Assembly: GCA_031274665.1 (NCBI GenBank)
Contig: JAISPV010000043.1
Coordinates: forward strand, 1-11,488
From: Candidatus Methanoplasma sp.
Lineage (GTDB): Archaea > Thermoplasmatota > Thermoplasmata > Methanomassiliicoccales > Methanomethylophilaceae
Reading direction: 5' to 3'
Length of the DNA: 11,488 nt
The translations under genes and the position numbers were made by a program. The notes beneath the pieces were generated by a model, which was given only the letters and a program-made list of their open reading frames with translations, made no database searches and was not told the DNA's origin. Of the stretch, positions 1 to 5,978 are shown in pieces. Positions within the stretch are counted from its first letter, which is position 1. Every line of letters begins with the position of its first letter.

Positions 1-278
1 ATCATCGGTATGGAATCGGCGTATGCGGTGGCGATGCCTGTAACGAGGTTAGTTGCGCCCGGACCGCTTGTGGCCAGACACACCCCCGGAAAGCCGCTTG
101 CTCTGGCGTAGCCGTCTGCCATGTGTGCGGCGCACTGCTCGTGGCGTACGAGGACATGCCTTATCGACGATTCAAGAATTTCATCGTAGATGGGAATTAC
201 TACGCCGCCCGGATATCCGAACATTGTTTCAACCCCTTTGTCCTCCAGCATTTTGAGTAGTGCTCTAGATCCTTTCAG
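1..278 (-). CDS. ilvB: Acetolactate synthase large subunit, N-terminal part (partial, runs off left edge)
   Basis: ThDP-dependent acetohydroxyacid synthase catalytic subunit, the first common step of valine, leucine and isoleucine synthesis. The visible part is the N-terminal ThDP-binding (PYR) domain. It shows the FGYPGG motif, then [19 protein letters not shown] containing the catalytic glutamate (residue 47 if translation starts at 278), and the SGPGATN motif. The reading frame stays homologous to the family upstream of the first ATG (at 251): the nine residues LKGSRALLK before it match the usual family start. That stretch contains no ATG, GTG or TTG before an in-frame TAG at 296-294. A CTG at 278 lies 8 nt after a GGTGAGG Shine-Dalgarno sequence, so I place the start there. 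The ATG at 251 is the conservative alternative. The gene diverges from gap. Identity is secure; the start is inferred. Confidence 0.9.
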   Translation of the reverse strand, partial: MKGSRALLKMLEDKGVETMFGYPGGVVIPIYDEILESSIRHVLVRHEQCAAHMADGYARASGFPGVCLATSGPGATNLVTGIATAYADSIPM

Positions 279-286
279 GAGTATAA

Positions 287-293
287 CCTCACC
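287..293 (-). promoter_or_regulatory. Shine-Dalgarno of ilvB (GGTGAGG) that selects a CTG start
   Basis: On the minus strand GGTGAGG lies 8 nt before CTG (278-276) but 35 nt before the first in-frame ATG (251). The spacing fits initiation at CTG and does not fit the ATG. Complementarity to the archaeal 16S rRNA 3' end (GGAGGTGATCC series) is good. Confidence 0.55.
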
Positions 294-312
294 CTAGTAT
301 CAATAAGACCCC

Positions 313-322
313 TTTATAAAAT
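313..322 (-). promoter_or_regulatory. TATA box for ilvB
   Basis: The minus strand reads ATTTTATAAA here, a good archaeal TATA element in an otherwise GC-richer spacer. Taking the usual ~26 bp from box centre to start, transcription would begin near 290. That gives a very short leader before CTG 278, or one of about 40 nt before ATG 251. Confidence 0.5.
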
Positions 323-350
323 TGCGGTTTGGACGGAAGGCAAGGCCGCA

Positions 351-361
351 TCGGCAGCCGA
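351..361. repeat. GC-rich palindrome between the divergent ilvB and gap promoters
   Basis: TCGGC-A-GCCGA is an exact inverted repeat with a 1-nt centre. It lies between the two TATA boxes (313-322 and 376-386) of the divergent genes. An overlapping alternative pairing exists (GCCG at 345-348 with CGGC at 352-355). It could be an operator serving both genes, but palindromes of this size also arise by chance in GC-rich DNA. Confidence 0.25.
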
Positions 362-375
362 CGGAACGCATAAGA

Positions 376-386
376 TTATTTTATTT
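376..386 (+). promoter_or_regulatory. Probable TATA box for gap-pgk
   Basis: TTATTTTATTT is the only strongly AT-rich stretch correctly placed before gap. The predicted transcription start is near 406, giving a leader of under about 10 nt before the ATG at 415. The sequence GGGATCC just before the ATG resembles the distal part of an archaeal Shine-Dalgarno sequence. Confidence 0.4.
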
Positions 387-414
387 GTAGACAATTAATG
401 TCCAAAGGGATCCG

Positions 415-1431
415 ATGTCAAAAGTAAAGGTTGGGGTAAACGGTTACGGCACGATAGGCAAGAGAGTGGCGGCCGCAGTGAGCAGACAGGACGATATGGA
501 GGTCGCGGGAGTGACGAAGACAAGGCCCACCTTCGAAGCCCAGGCCGCTGTCGATAGGGGATTCGACCTCTATGTTCCAGAAGAGAGCCTTCAGGCCTTC
601 AGGGAAGCGGGGTTGCCGGTCAAGGGGACCATCGGGGACCTTTACGGGACCGCCGACATTATCGTCGACTGCACGCCCAGCGACGTCGGAGAGAGATATA
701 AGGCCGAATACGAGGCTGCGGGAGTAAAGGCGATATTCCAGGGCGGAGAGGACCACAGCCTTACCGGCATATCATTCAACTCCACCGCCAATTACAGCGA
801 ATCCTGGGGAGCGCAGTTCTCGAGGGTCGTCTCGTGCAACACGACCGGTCTTCTCAGGACCCTCAGTCCCATTGACAAAAAAATCAAGATAAAGAACGTC
901 TGCGCGACGCTTGTCAGGAGGGCGGCGGACCCCGGTGACAGCAAAGGCGGCCCGATCAACGGTCTGGAGCCGATGGTGAAGCTGCCGACCCACCACGGGC
1001 CGGACGTGAAGAGCATAATGCCGTGGCTGTGCATCAACACGATGGCGATCAAAGCGTCCACAACGCTCATGCATCTGCATACGGTGACGGTCGAGCTCGG
1101 CAGGGAGGCCAAGACGGATGAGATACTTGAGATAATGAGGGCATCCCCACGCGTGAAACTTGTCAGGAGCGGCAGCGGGGTGAAAGGCACCCCCGAGATA
1201 ATGGAGCTTGCAAAAGAGATGGGGAGGGACAGGTCGGATATGTACGAGGTGGTGGTTTGGGAGGATGGCGTAAAAGCGGTCGGGAACATGCTCTACTACT
1301 ACCAGGCGGTGCATCAGGAAGCGGATGTCGTGCCGGAGAACGTGGACTGCATAAGGTCAATGTGCAAGCTGGAAGAGGATGCGCAGACTTCGATCACAAA
1401 GACCAACAAAGCCCTCGGCATAAAAAAATAA
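415..1431 (+). CDS. gap: Glyceraldehyde-3-phosphate dehydrogenase, archaeal type II (phosphorylating)
   Basis: Interconverts glyceraldehyde 3-phosphate and 1,3-bisphosphoglycerate with NAD(P) in the cytosol. At 338 residues it has the typical length of the archaeal type II family. The N-terminal Rossmann signature VGVNGYGTIGKRV (residues 6-18) binds the dinucleotide. The active site is SCNTTGL with catalytic Cys141, and a PTHHGP segment near 191-196 probably supplies the catalytic histidine. The type II Cys motif and overall sequence separate it from aspartate-semialdehyde dehydrogenase, which shares the fold. The ATG at 415 begins the Rossmann strand directly, so the start is well supported. 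The gene ends in a 7-A run read as Ile-Lys-Lys-stop and is followed at once by pgk. In a methanogen the pair would act mainly in gluconeogenesis (inference). Confidence 0.96.
   Translation: MSKVKVGVNGYGTIGKRVAAAVSRQDDMEVAGVTKTRPTFEAQAAVDRGFDLYVPEESLQAFREAGLPVKGTIGDLYGTADIIVDCTPSDVGERYKAEYEAAGVKAIFQGGEDHSLTGISFNSTANYSESWGAQFSRVVSCNTTGLLRTLSPIDKKIKIKNVCATLVRRAADPGDSKGGPINGLEPMVKLPTHHGPDVKSIMPWLCINTMAIKASTTLMHLHTVTVELGREAKTDEILEIMRASPRVKLVRSGSGVKGTPEIMELAKEMGRDRSDMYEVVVWEDGVKAVGNMLYYYQAVHQEADVVPENVDCIRSMCKLEEDAQTSITKTNKALGIKK
1422..1428 (+). other. A7 run abutting the gap stop codon: possible slippage site
   Basis: Seven consecutive A residues end directly at the gap TAA (1429-1431). In the gap frame they are read as part of ATA-AAA-AAA. 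A +1 shift here, or loss of one A in the mRNA, moves the reader past the gap stop into the pgk frame. That frame is open from 1424 through to the pgk stop, because its upstream in-frame TAA is at 1421-1423. Lys-tRNA on AAA at 1423 could re-pair exactly on AAA at 1424. Function is unproven. Confidence 0.25.
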
Positions 1432-1438
1432 GGGTGAG
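1432..1438 (+). promoter_or_regulatory. Shine-Dalgarno of pgk (GGGTGAG)
   Basis: This site lies directly after the gap stop and before the conserved N-terminus of PGK. The only near-cognate start within normal reach is ACG at 1442. The GTG at 1502 is far outside its range. The GTG inside the element itself (1434) is in a different frame that stops at 1497-1499. Confidence 0.5.
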
Positions 1439-1441
1439 AAC

Positions 1442-2677
1442 ACGAAAGAATTCAACACCCTGGAAGATTTCAATTTCAAGGACAAGACAGTCCTGCTGAG
1501 AGTGGACATCAACTGCCCGCTCGATAAGAAGACCCTCAGGATACTGAACGACGCAAGGATAAGGAGCGTGGTCCCCACGGTGAGGGAGCTGATCGGAAAG
1601 AGGGCAAAGGTCGTGATACTCGCGCACCAGAGCAGAAAAGGTGCATGGGATTTCATCGGTCTGGGACAGCACGCCTCTCTTCTGTCGAAGAACCTTAACG
1701 CGCCTGTGACGTACACCGACGACATCATCGGGGACGAGGCCAAGGGGGCGATATCTCGGATGAGGGCGGGAGACGTACTTTTGCTTGGTAACGTGAGGGA
1801 ATTGGATTGCGAGGCCGTCACGGCAGAGATGTCTATGCACGCGGAGGCCGTCCTCGTTGCGGAACTTTCCCCGCTGATCGATTATTACGTCTGCGACGCA
1901 TTCGGCGCATCACACCGCGCCCAGTGCTCGCTGATAGGGTTCCAGATGAAGGTGCCGTCGGCATCGGGGAGACTTATGGCAAGGGAGATCTACGCCCTCA
2001 AGACGATCTTCGACAGACCAAAGCGGCCATCCGTATTCATATTGGGGGGAGCTAAGTTCGGAGAGGTCCCCTTCATGATAGACAATGTCCTGAAGAGCGG
2101 CATCGCCGATACGGTGATCGTCGTCGGCCTGGCCGGAAATGCCTTCCTGCTTGCAAGGGGCGTGGAGATAGGGGAGGCCAGCAGCAAAGTGCTTGCCGAC
2201 GAACTTACCGAAGAGAATTTCCAGGCGGCAAGGGACGTCCTCGGCAGACACGGGCAGAGGGTGTTGCTTCCGGTGGATGTCGCCGTCGAAAGAGACGGTA
2301 AAAGAGTATGTGTGAACACCGGGGACATGCCCACGGCCGAGCCGGCGTTGGATATCGGAGACAAATCCATAGACAAATTCAGAAAGGTCATACTTTCTTC
2401 GAAGACATCATTCATGTCCGGCCCCGCCGGCATGTTCGAGAAATCAGGTTTCGAAGTAGGCACAAAGCAGCTCATGATGGCAATGGTGGAAAGTAAAGGG
2501 TTGTCCGTACTGGGAGGGGGGCACACGGCAGGTGCGGCAGAAAGGTTCGACCTGGCAGACAGAGTATCCTACGTGAGCACCGGAGGCGGTGCGCTGGAAA
2601 CCTTCCTTCTGCAGGAACCGCTGCCGGTGATCGAAGCCCTGAAGTATTCAAAAAAGAAGTTCGGGCCGGATCACTGA
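1442..2677 (+). CDS. pgk: Phosphoglycerate kinase, archaeal type, with no canonical start codon
   Basis: Interconverts 1,3-bisphosphoglycerate/ADP and 3-phosphoglycerate/ATP, the step next to GAPDH. Motifs (numbered from an assumed start at 1442): KTVLLRVDINCP near 15-26, the archaeal HQSRKG substrate loop at 62-67, LGGAKFGE at 201-208, GGGHTAG at 358-364 and STGGGALE at 379-386. At about 411 residues it is full length. Homology clearly extends upstream of the first possible start (GTG 1502): FNTLEDFNFKDKTVLLR is a standard PGK N-terminus, and starting at 1502 would remove the first beta-strand. Between the in-frame stop at 1421-1423 and 1502 there is no ATG, GTG or TTG. I place the start at ACG 1442, just after a GGGTGAG ribosome site. 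The alternatives are +1 frameshift fusion to gap or a base error. Its tail overlaps the tail of dapL by 7 bp. Confidence 0.93.
   Translation, partial: TKEFNTLEDFNFKDKTVLLRVDINCPLDKKTLRILNDARIRSVVPTVRELIGKRAKVVILAHQSRKGAWDFIGLGQHASLLSKNLNAPVTYTDDIIGDEAKGAISRMRAGDVLLLGNVRELDCEAVTAEMSMHAEAVLVAELSPLIDYYVCDAFGASHRAQCSLIGFQMKVPSASGRLMAREIYALKTIFDRPKRPSVFILGGAKFGEVPFMIDNVLKSGIADTVIVVGLAGNAFLLARGVEIGEASSKVLADELTEENFQAARDVLGRHGQRVLLPVDVAVERDGKRVCVNTGDMPTAEPALDIGDKSIDKFRKVILSSKTSFMSGPAGMFEKSGFEVGTKQLMMAMVESKGLSVLGGGHTAGAAERFDLADRVSYVSTGGGALETFLLQEPLPVIEALKYSKKKFGPDH
2650..2655 (-). terminator. Candidate oligo-T terminator of the lysine operon, inside pgk
   Basis: On the minus strand a run of six T lies about 15 nt beyond the dapL stop codon. 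Archaeal intrinsic termination uses T-rich tracts in the non-template strand. On the plus strand the same bases encode the consecutive lysines near the C-terminus of PGK. Confidence 0.35.
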
Positions 2678-3876
2678 TCTTTGTTCTTTCCGTCCTTGTT
2701 TTTCGGCGGGCATGCGGTGCCGACAGAAGCGCGTCTCATTCTGACCAATGCCTCTTTTATGTGTTCGACCGGCTCTGTGACCGTCATGCGGATATAGCCT
2801 TCCGCAGATTCTCCGAATCCCGGCCCGGGCGTCACAATGATGCCGAGATCGATCATCTTTGCGACGAACTCATCCGATCTCATCCCGCAGTCGAACCAGA
2901 CGTAGAACGTTCCCTTGGGCATCGCCACATCGAAACCGAGGTCCCTGAGGCCGTTGACGAGGACGTCCCTCCTTTCCGCATAGATGTCCATGTTGTTTTT
3001 TATTGCAGAAGGCGGCGTCCCGTCATCGTGGTACATCTCGAGGGCAGTGATCCCCGCTTTCTGTATGAATATGGGGGCTCCGGAATCTATCTGACCTTTG
3101 CATTTCTTGAGTCCGGCTATGAGGTCAGGGTGTCCGACGGCATAACCGAGCCTATACCCGGTCATGTTGAATGTCTTTGAGAACGATCCGAACTCTATGC
3201 AGTCGCACCCAGCCTGAAGCGCTGACGGAGCGCGGTAGTCATCGTAGCACATCTCAGAGTAGGCGTTGTCGAAGCACAGTATGGTGCCGGTTTGCTGGCA
3301 CCAGTCGTATACCTTCTGAAGGTACGCGAGGTCGCACGTCGCCCCCGTCGGGTTGTTCGGATAGTTGATGTAGAGCATCTTTGCGTCGACCGGGCATTCA
3401 TCCACATCCAGCAGCCAGTTCTTTTCAGGTCTGAGAGGTACTTTTATGCAGTCGGCTTCGTTGAAGATCGTCGATGCTCCCGAATACACGGGATACCCCG
3501 GGCTCGGCGCAATAATGGTCTCGCCGGGATTCACGAACGCCTGGGCAATGTTGAATATCCCTTCTTTTGATCCCAAGGTTATGCAGACCTGCGTGGCGGG
3601 GTTGACCTCAACTCCGAACCTTTTCTTGTACCATCTCGCCACCGCTTCCCTAAGGCCTTTCTCACCCTGCGATGAAGAATACTTCTGATTTTCGTTCTCT
3701 TCGGCAGCGATCTGCAAGGTTTTCACGATCTTTTCCGGCGTCGGAAGGTCCGGGTCCCCGATACCGAAATCGATCATGTCCACGCCCTCCTTCCTTTTTG
3801 CCGCCGCAAGTTCCTCTAGTCTTACGAAAAGGTACGGCGGCAGCTTTTTGAGTCTTTCGGACTGCTCATACTTCAT
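2671..3876 (-). CDS. dapL: LL-diaminopimelate aminotransferase (class I/II PLP aminotransferase)
   Basis: Transfers an amino group from glutamate to tetrahydrodipicolinate, giving LL-diaminopimelate in one step. It is a fold-type I aminotransferase of 401 residues. Visible motifs are the PPYLF start region (13-17), NYPNNPTGA (171-179), the PLP lysine in SFSKTFNMTGYRLGY (K234), and the substrate-carboxylate arginine in YIRMTV (R363). The sequence alone fits several aminotransferases. The DapL call rests on its place as last gene of a DAP operon that has dapF but no dapD/dapE or ddh here. I chose ATG 3876, 5 nt after the dapF stop. A GTG at 3885 overlaps that stop (GTGA) and is the alternative. 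The C-terminal tail is short, Lys/Asn/Asp-rich and overlaps the end of pgk on the other strand. Confidence 0.85.
   Translation of the reverse strand: MKYEQSERLKKLPPYLFVRLEELAAAKRKEGVDMIDFGIGDPDLPTPEKIVKTLQIAAEENENQKYSSSQGEKGLREAVARWYKKRFGVEVNPATQVCITLGSKEGIFNIAQAFVNPGETIIAPSPGYPVYSGASTIFNEADCIKVPLRPEKNWLLDVDECPVDAKMLYINYPNNPTGATCDLAYLQKVYDWCQQTGTILCFDNAYSEMCYDDYRAPSALQAGCDCIEFGSFSKTFNMTGYRLGYAVGHPDLIAGLKKCKGQIDSGAPIFIQKAGITALEMYHDDGTPPSAIKNNMDIYAERRDVLVNGLRDLGFDVAMPKGTFYVWFDCGMRSDEFVAKMIDLGIIVTPGPGFGESAEGYIRMTVTEPVEHIKEALVRMRRASVGTACPPKNKDGKNKDQ
2678..2703 (+). terminator. Candidate T-rich terminator of gap-pgk, inside dapL
   Basis: Directly after the pgk stop the plus strand has 17 T in 26 bases, ending in five consecutive T (2699-2703). 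This is the type of tract that terminates archaeal RNA polymerase. On the minus strand it encodes the Lys/Asn-rich C-terminal tail of DapL, with a KNKD motif occurring twice. No strong hairpin is associated with it. Confidence 0.4.
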
Positions 3877-3881
3877 AATTG

Positions 3882-4715
3882 TCACTCATCCATGATGCTG
3901 CCTTCATAGACCAGCATCGCAGGTCCTTCCATATATACATGGTCAAGGTCCTTGCCAACCGTTATCTTAAGCCATCCCCCCGGAAGACGTACGTGAACGG
4001 GCTCGTCGAACGGCACAACACCGTTCAGTGCGGCTGCTGTTGCGGAAGCGCATGCGCCCGTACCGCAGGCCTGCGTCCAGCCGACCCCTCTTTCGTACAC
4101 TCTGGTATGGATGTTACCGTCCTTCATCTTACAGAATTCGACGTTCGTCCTCTTTGGGAAGAACGGGTGCGCCTCAAGCATCGGTCCGAGCTTCTCGATC
4201 TCGTTGCTGCTGAGATCCGTGAAAGTGATGAAATGGGGGTTGCCCATCGATACGGCATTCCCTTTTATGTTGTAGCCCGGTACCGCAAAGGGCTGGTCAA
4301 TGAACTCGCCGTCGTAATCAAGGGGGATGGACCTCCCGTCAAGGATGGGCGCGCCCATGTCCACCATCACGGTGGTGACCTTTCCGCCGTCCAGGAATAT
4401 CTTCGGGGTCTTCACGCCCGCCATGGTGGAGACGGTGAACTCGTCCTTGTCAACGATACCGAAATCGTATGCATGCTTTGCAAGACACCTTATCCCGTTG
4501 CCGCACATCTCCGCTTCCGAGCCGTCCGCGTTGATGACCCTCATCTTCAGATCGGTCCTTTCACCGCGGAAGAGGAACACGACCCCGTCGGCGCCTATCC
4601 CGTAGTTCCGGTCGCACATCAGTCTGCATCTGTCGTTGTCTATCTCGATATCCGAATCGACGGCGTCGATAAGTATGAAATCATTACCTATGCCGTGATA
4701 TTTCCAGAATTTCAT
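3882..4715 (-). CDS. dapF: Diaminopimelate epimerase
   Basis: Cofactor-independent epimerase converting LL- to meso-diaminopimelate by a two-cysteine acid/base mechanism. At 277 residues it is the usual size. Both halves of the pseudo-symmetric active site are present: MCGNGIRC with Cys71, and ACGTGACAS with Cys217. The GNDF motif lies near 10-13 and the ERGVG segment (Glu208, Arg209) sits just before the second cysteine. A tryptophan follows ERGVG where many homologues carry glutamate; it is not one of the catalytic residues. Its ATG overlaps the lysA stop (ATGA, 4 bp), implying translational coupling. It supplies the substrate for LysA, encoded immediately upstream. Confidence 0.95.
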   Translation of the reverse strand: MKFWKYHGIGNDFILIDAVDSDIEIDNDRCRLMCDRNYGIGADGVVFLFRGERTDLKMRVINADGSEAEMCGNGIRCLAKHAYDFGIVDKDEFTVSTMAGVKTPKIFLDGGKVTTVMVDMGAPILDGRSIPLDYDGEFIDQPFAVPGYNIKGNAVSMGNPHFITFTDLSSNEIEKLGPMLEAHPFFPKRTNVEFCKMKDGNIHTRVYERGVGWTQACGTGACASATAAALNGVVPFDEPVHVRLPGGWLKITVGKDLDHVYMEGPAMLVYEGSIMDE

Positions 4716-5977
4716 CCGATGAGCCTCTCAGGTATCCGCTGGTGTATCCATTGTTCTTCTATTTTTTCAGAGTCCCTGATCAACTCCGCCTTTCCGTCGT
4801 TGACGAGGACCTCTCTGCAGAGGGGGCGCGAGTTGTAATTGCTTGACATTGCGAACCCGTAAGCTCCCGCATCATATATTACCACGACATCCCCTTCCTC
4901 AGGGTCCGGAAGCACGCGGTCGCGCGCCAGACAGTCGCCGGATTCGCAGATCGGTCCGACCACGTCGTACTTAGCGGTGCACGCCTTCCCGAACTTGTTT
5001 CCGAGCGCTATGTGATGATAGGAGTCATACATGGCCGGCCTTATCAGAGTATTGAATCCGGCGTCCACACCGACGTACTTCTTTATGCCGGCATCCTTCA
5101 CGTCGACGCACCGTGTCAAAAGGACGGTGGTGTCGCACACGATATATCTGCCGGGCTCAAGGAGGATCTTCTTGATATCGGTCTCTTCAAGTATCATGCC
5201 GGTAAGGTCCGCGGCAAGTTCGTCGACGTCCATCTCCGGCTCGTTGGGGCGGTAGGGCACGCCTATCCCTCCCCCCATATCTATGAATTCGAGTTCGATC
5301 CCTTTTTCTTTTAGTTCATTGGTGAAGCGGATCAGCACTTCCATCGCGTCCATGAAAGGTTCGCTGGATCGGCCCCCCGAACCGATATGGACATGGATGC
5401 CCCTCGGATCGAAACCCAGTTCCTTCGCGCGAAGATATGTTTTGATAACATCCTTCTCGGGGATCCCGAACTTCGACCCGGTCGAACCTGTTACGACCTT
5501 CGCATTGTGCCCCGAGCCGACGCCGGGAGTGATCCTGAACGATATGGGGAGAGCCTTATTGCCGTCACTCAGCTTACTGAGCCTTTCGAGCTCGGACACA
5601 GAGTCAACGTTGATCATCACGCCCAGGCCGGCAACCGCGCTCAGCTCCTTATTGCTCACGTTGTTGCCGGTGTAGATTATCCGGTCGGGAGCGAAACCCG
5701 CTTTCAAGCAGGTCATGACCTCTCCCAGCGAGACGGCGTCTATGCAGGAGCCCTCTTGTTCCAGTATCTTCAATATTGTAAGGTTCGTGTTCGCTTTGCA
5801 CGCATAGTGGACCTTTGTCTCCATGTGTTTCGAGAACGCGTTGTGAACGTTGCGGTAGTTCTCCCTGAGCCTCTTCTCATCGGTGACATACACGGGGGTC
5901 CCGAACTCGTCGGCGATGTCCGTGACCTTCATGCCGCCGAAGAGCATCACGCCGTCCCTGTTCTCATAATCCCTCAA
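4712..5977 (-). CDS. lysA: Diaminopimelate decarboxylase
   Basis: PLP enzyme (fold type III, alanine racemase-like barrel) that decarboxylates meso-DAP to L-lysine and CO2, the last step of the pathway. At 421 residues it is full length. Seen motifs are YACKAN with PLP lysine K61, HVHIGSG (195-201), the glycine-rich phosphate loop MGGGIGVPY (234-242), EPGR (274-277), CESGD with the cross-subunit catalytic Cys344 (approximate numbering), and YDAGAYG near the end. The frame starts at TTG 5977, one nucleotide after the lysC stop, with a GAGG sequence about 10 nt upstream. An internal ATG at 5947 would remove ten poorly conserved residues and is possible. The CESGD motif supports DAP over ornithine or arginine as substrate, as does the operon. 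Confidence 0.95.
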   Translation of the reverse strand: MRDYENRDGVMLFGGMKVTDIADEFGTPVYVTDEKRLRENYRNVHNAFSKHMETKVHYACKANTNLTILKILEQEGSCIDAVSLGEVMTCLKAGFAPDRIIYTGNNVSNKELSAVAGLGVMINVDSVSELERLSKLSDGNKALPISFRITPGVGSGHNAKVVTGSTGSKFGIPEKDVIKTYLRAKELGFDPRGIHVHIGSGGRSSEPFMDAMEVLIRFTNELKEKGIELEFIDMGGGIGVPYRPNEPEMDVDELAADLTGMILEETDIKKILLEPGRYIVCDTTVLLTRCVDVKDAGIKKYVGVDAGFNTLIRPAMYDSYHHIALGNKFGKACTAKYDVVGPICESGDCLARDRVLPDPEEGDVVVIYDAGAYGFAMSSNYNSRPLCREVLVNDGKAELIRDSEKIEEQWIHQRIPERLIG

Positions 5978-5978
5978 A

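Noticed and set aside
53..256. Plus-strand 67-codon frame at the left edge
   Set aside because: It is antisense to the ilvB N-terminus, whose FGYPGG, RHEQ and SGPGATN motifs are clear.
294..302. TAG upstream of ilvB read as pyrrolysine to extend the gene
   Set aside because: The frame meets TGA only two codons further upstream (302-300) with no start between, so readthrough of TAG gives no longer protein.
415..1431. The gap gene as the missing aspartate-semialdehyde dehydrogenase
   Set aside because: The active-site sequence SCNTTGL, the Rossmann start and the pairing with pgk fit type II GAPDH, not Asd.
1257..1499. 80-codon plus-strand frame spanning the gap/pgk junction
   Set aside because: It lies in the third frame across gap and pgk with no homology. 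Its tail from the GTG at 1434 is just the out-of-frame reading of the pgk N-terminus.
3879..4838. Open frame of 319 codons on the plus strand across dapF and the end of lysA
   Set aside because: It is antisense to two enzymes with complete catalytic motifs. It shows no recognisable domain and has His/Arg/Val-rich composition typical of a GC-biased shadow frame.
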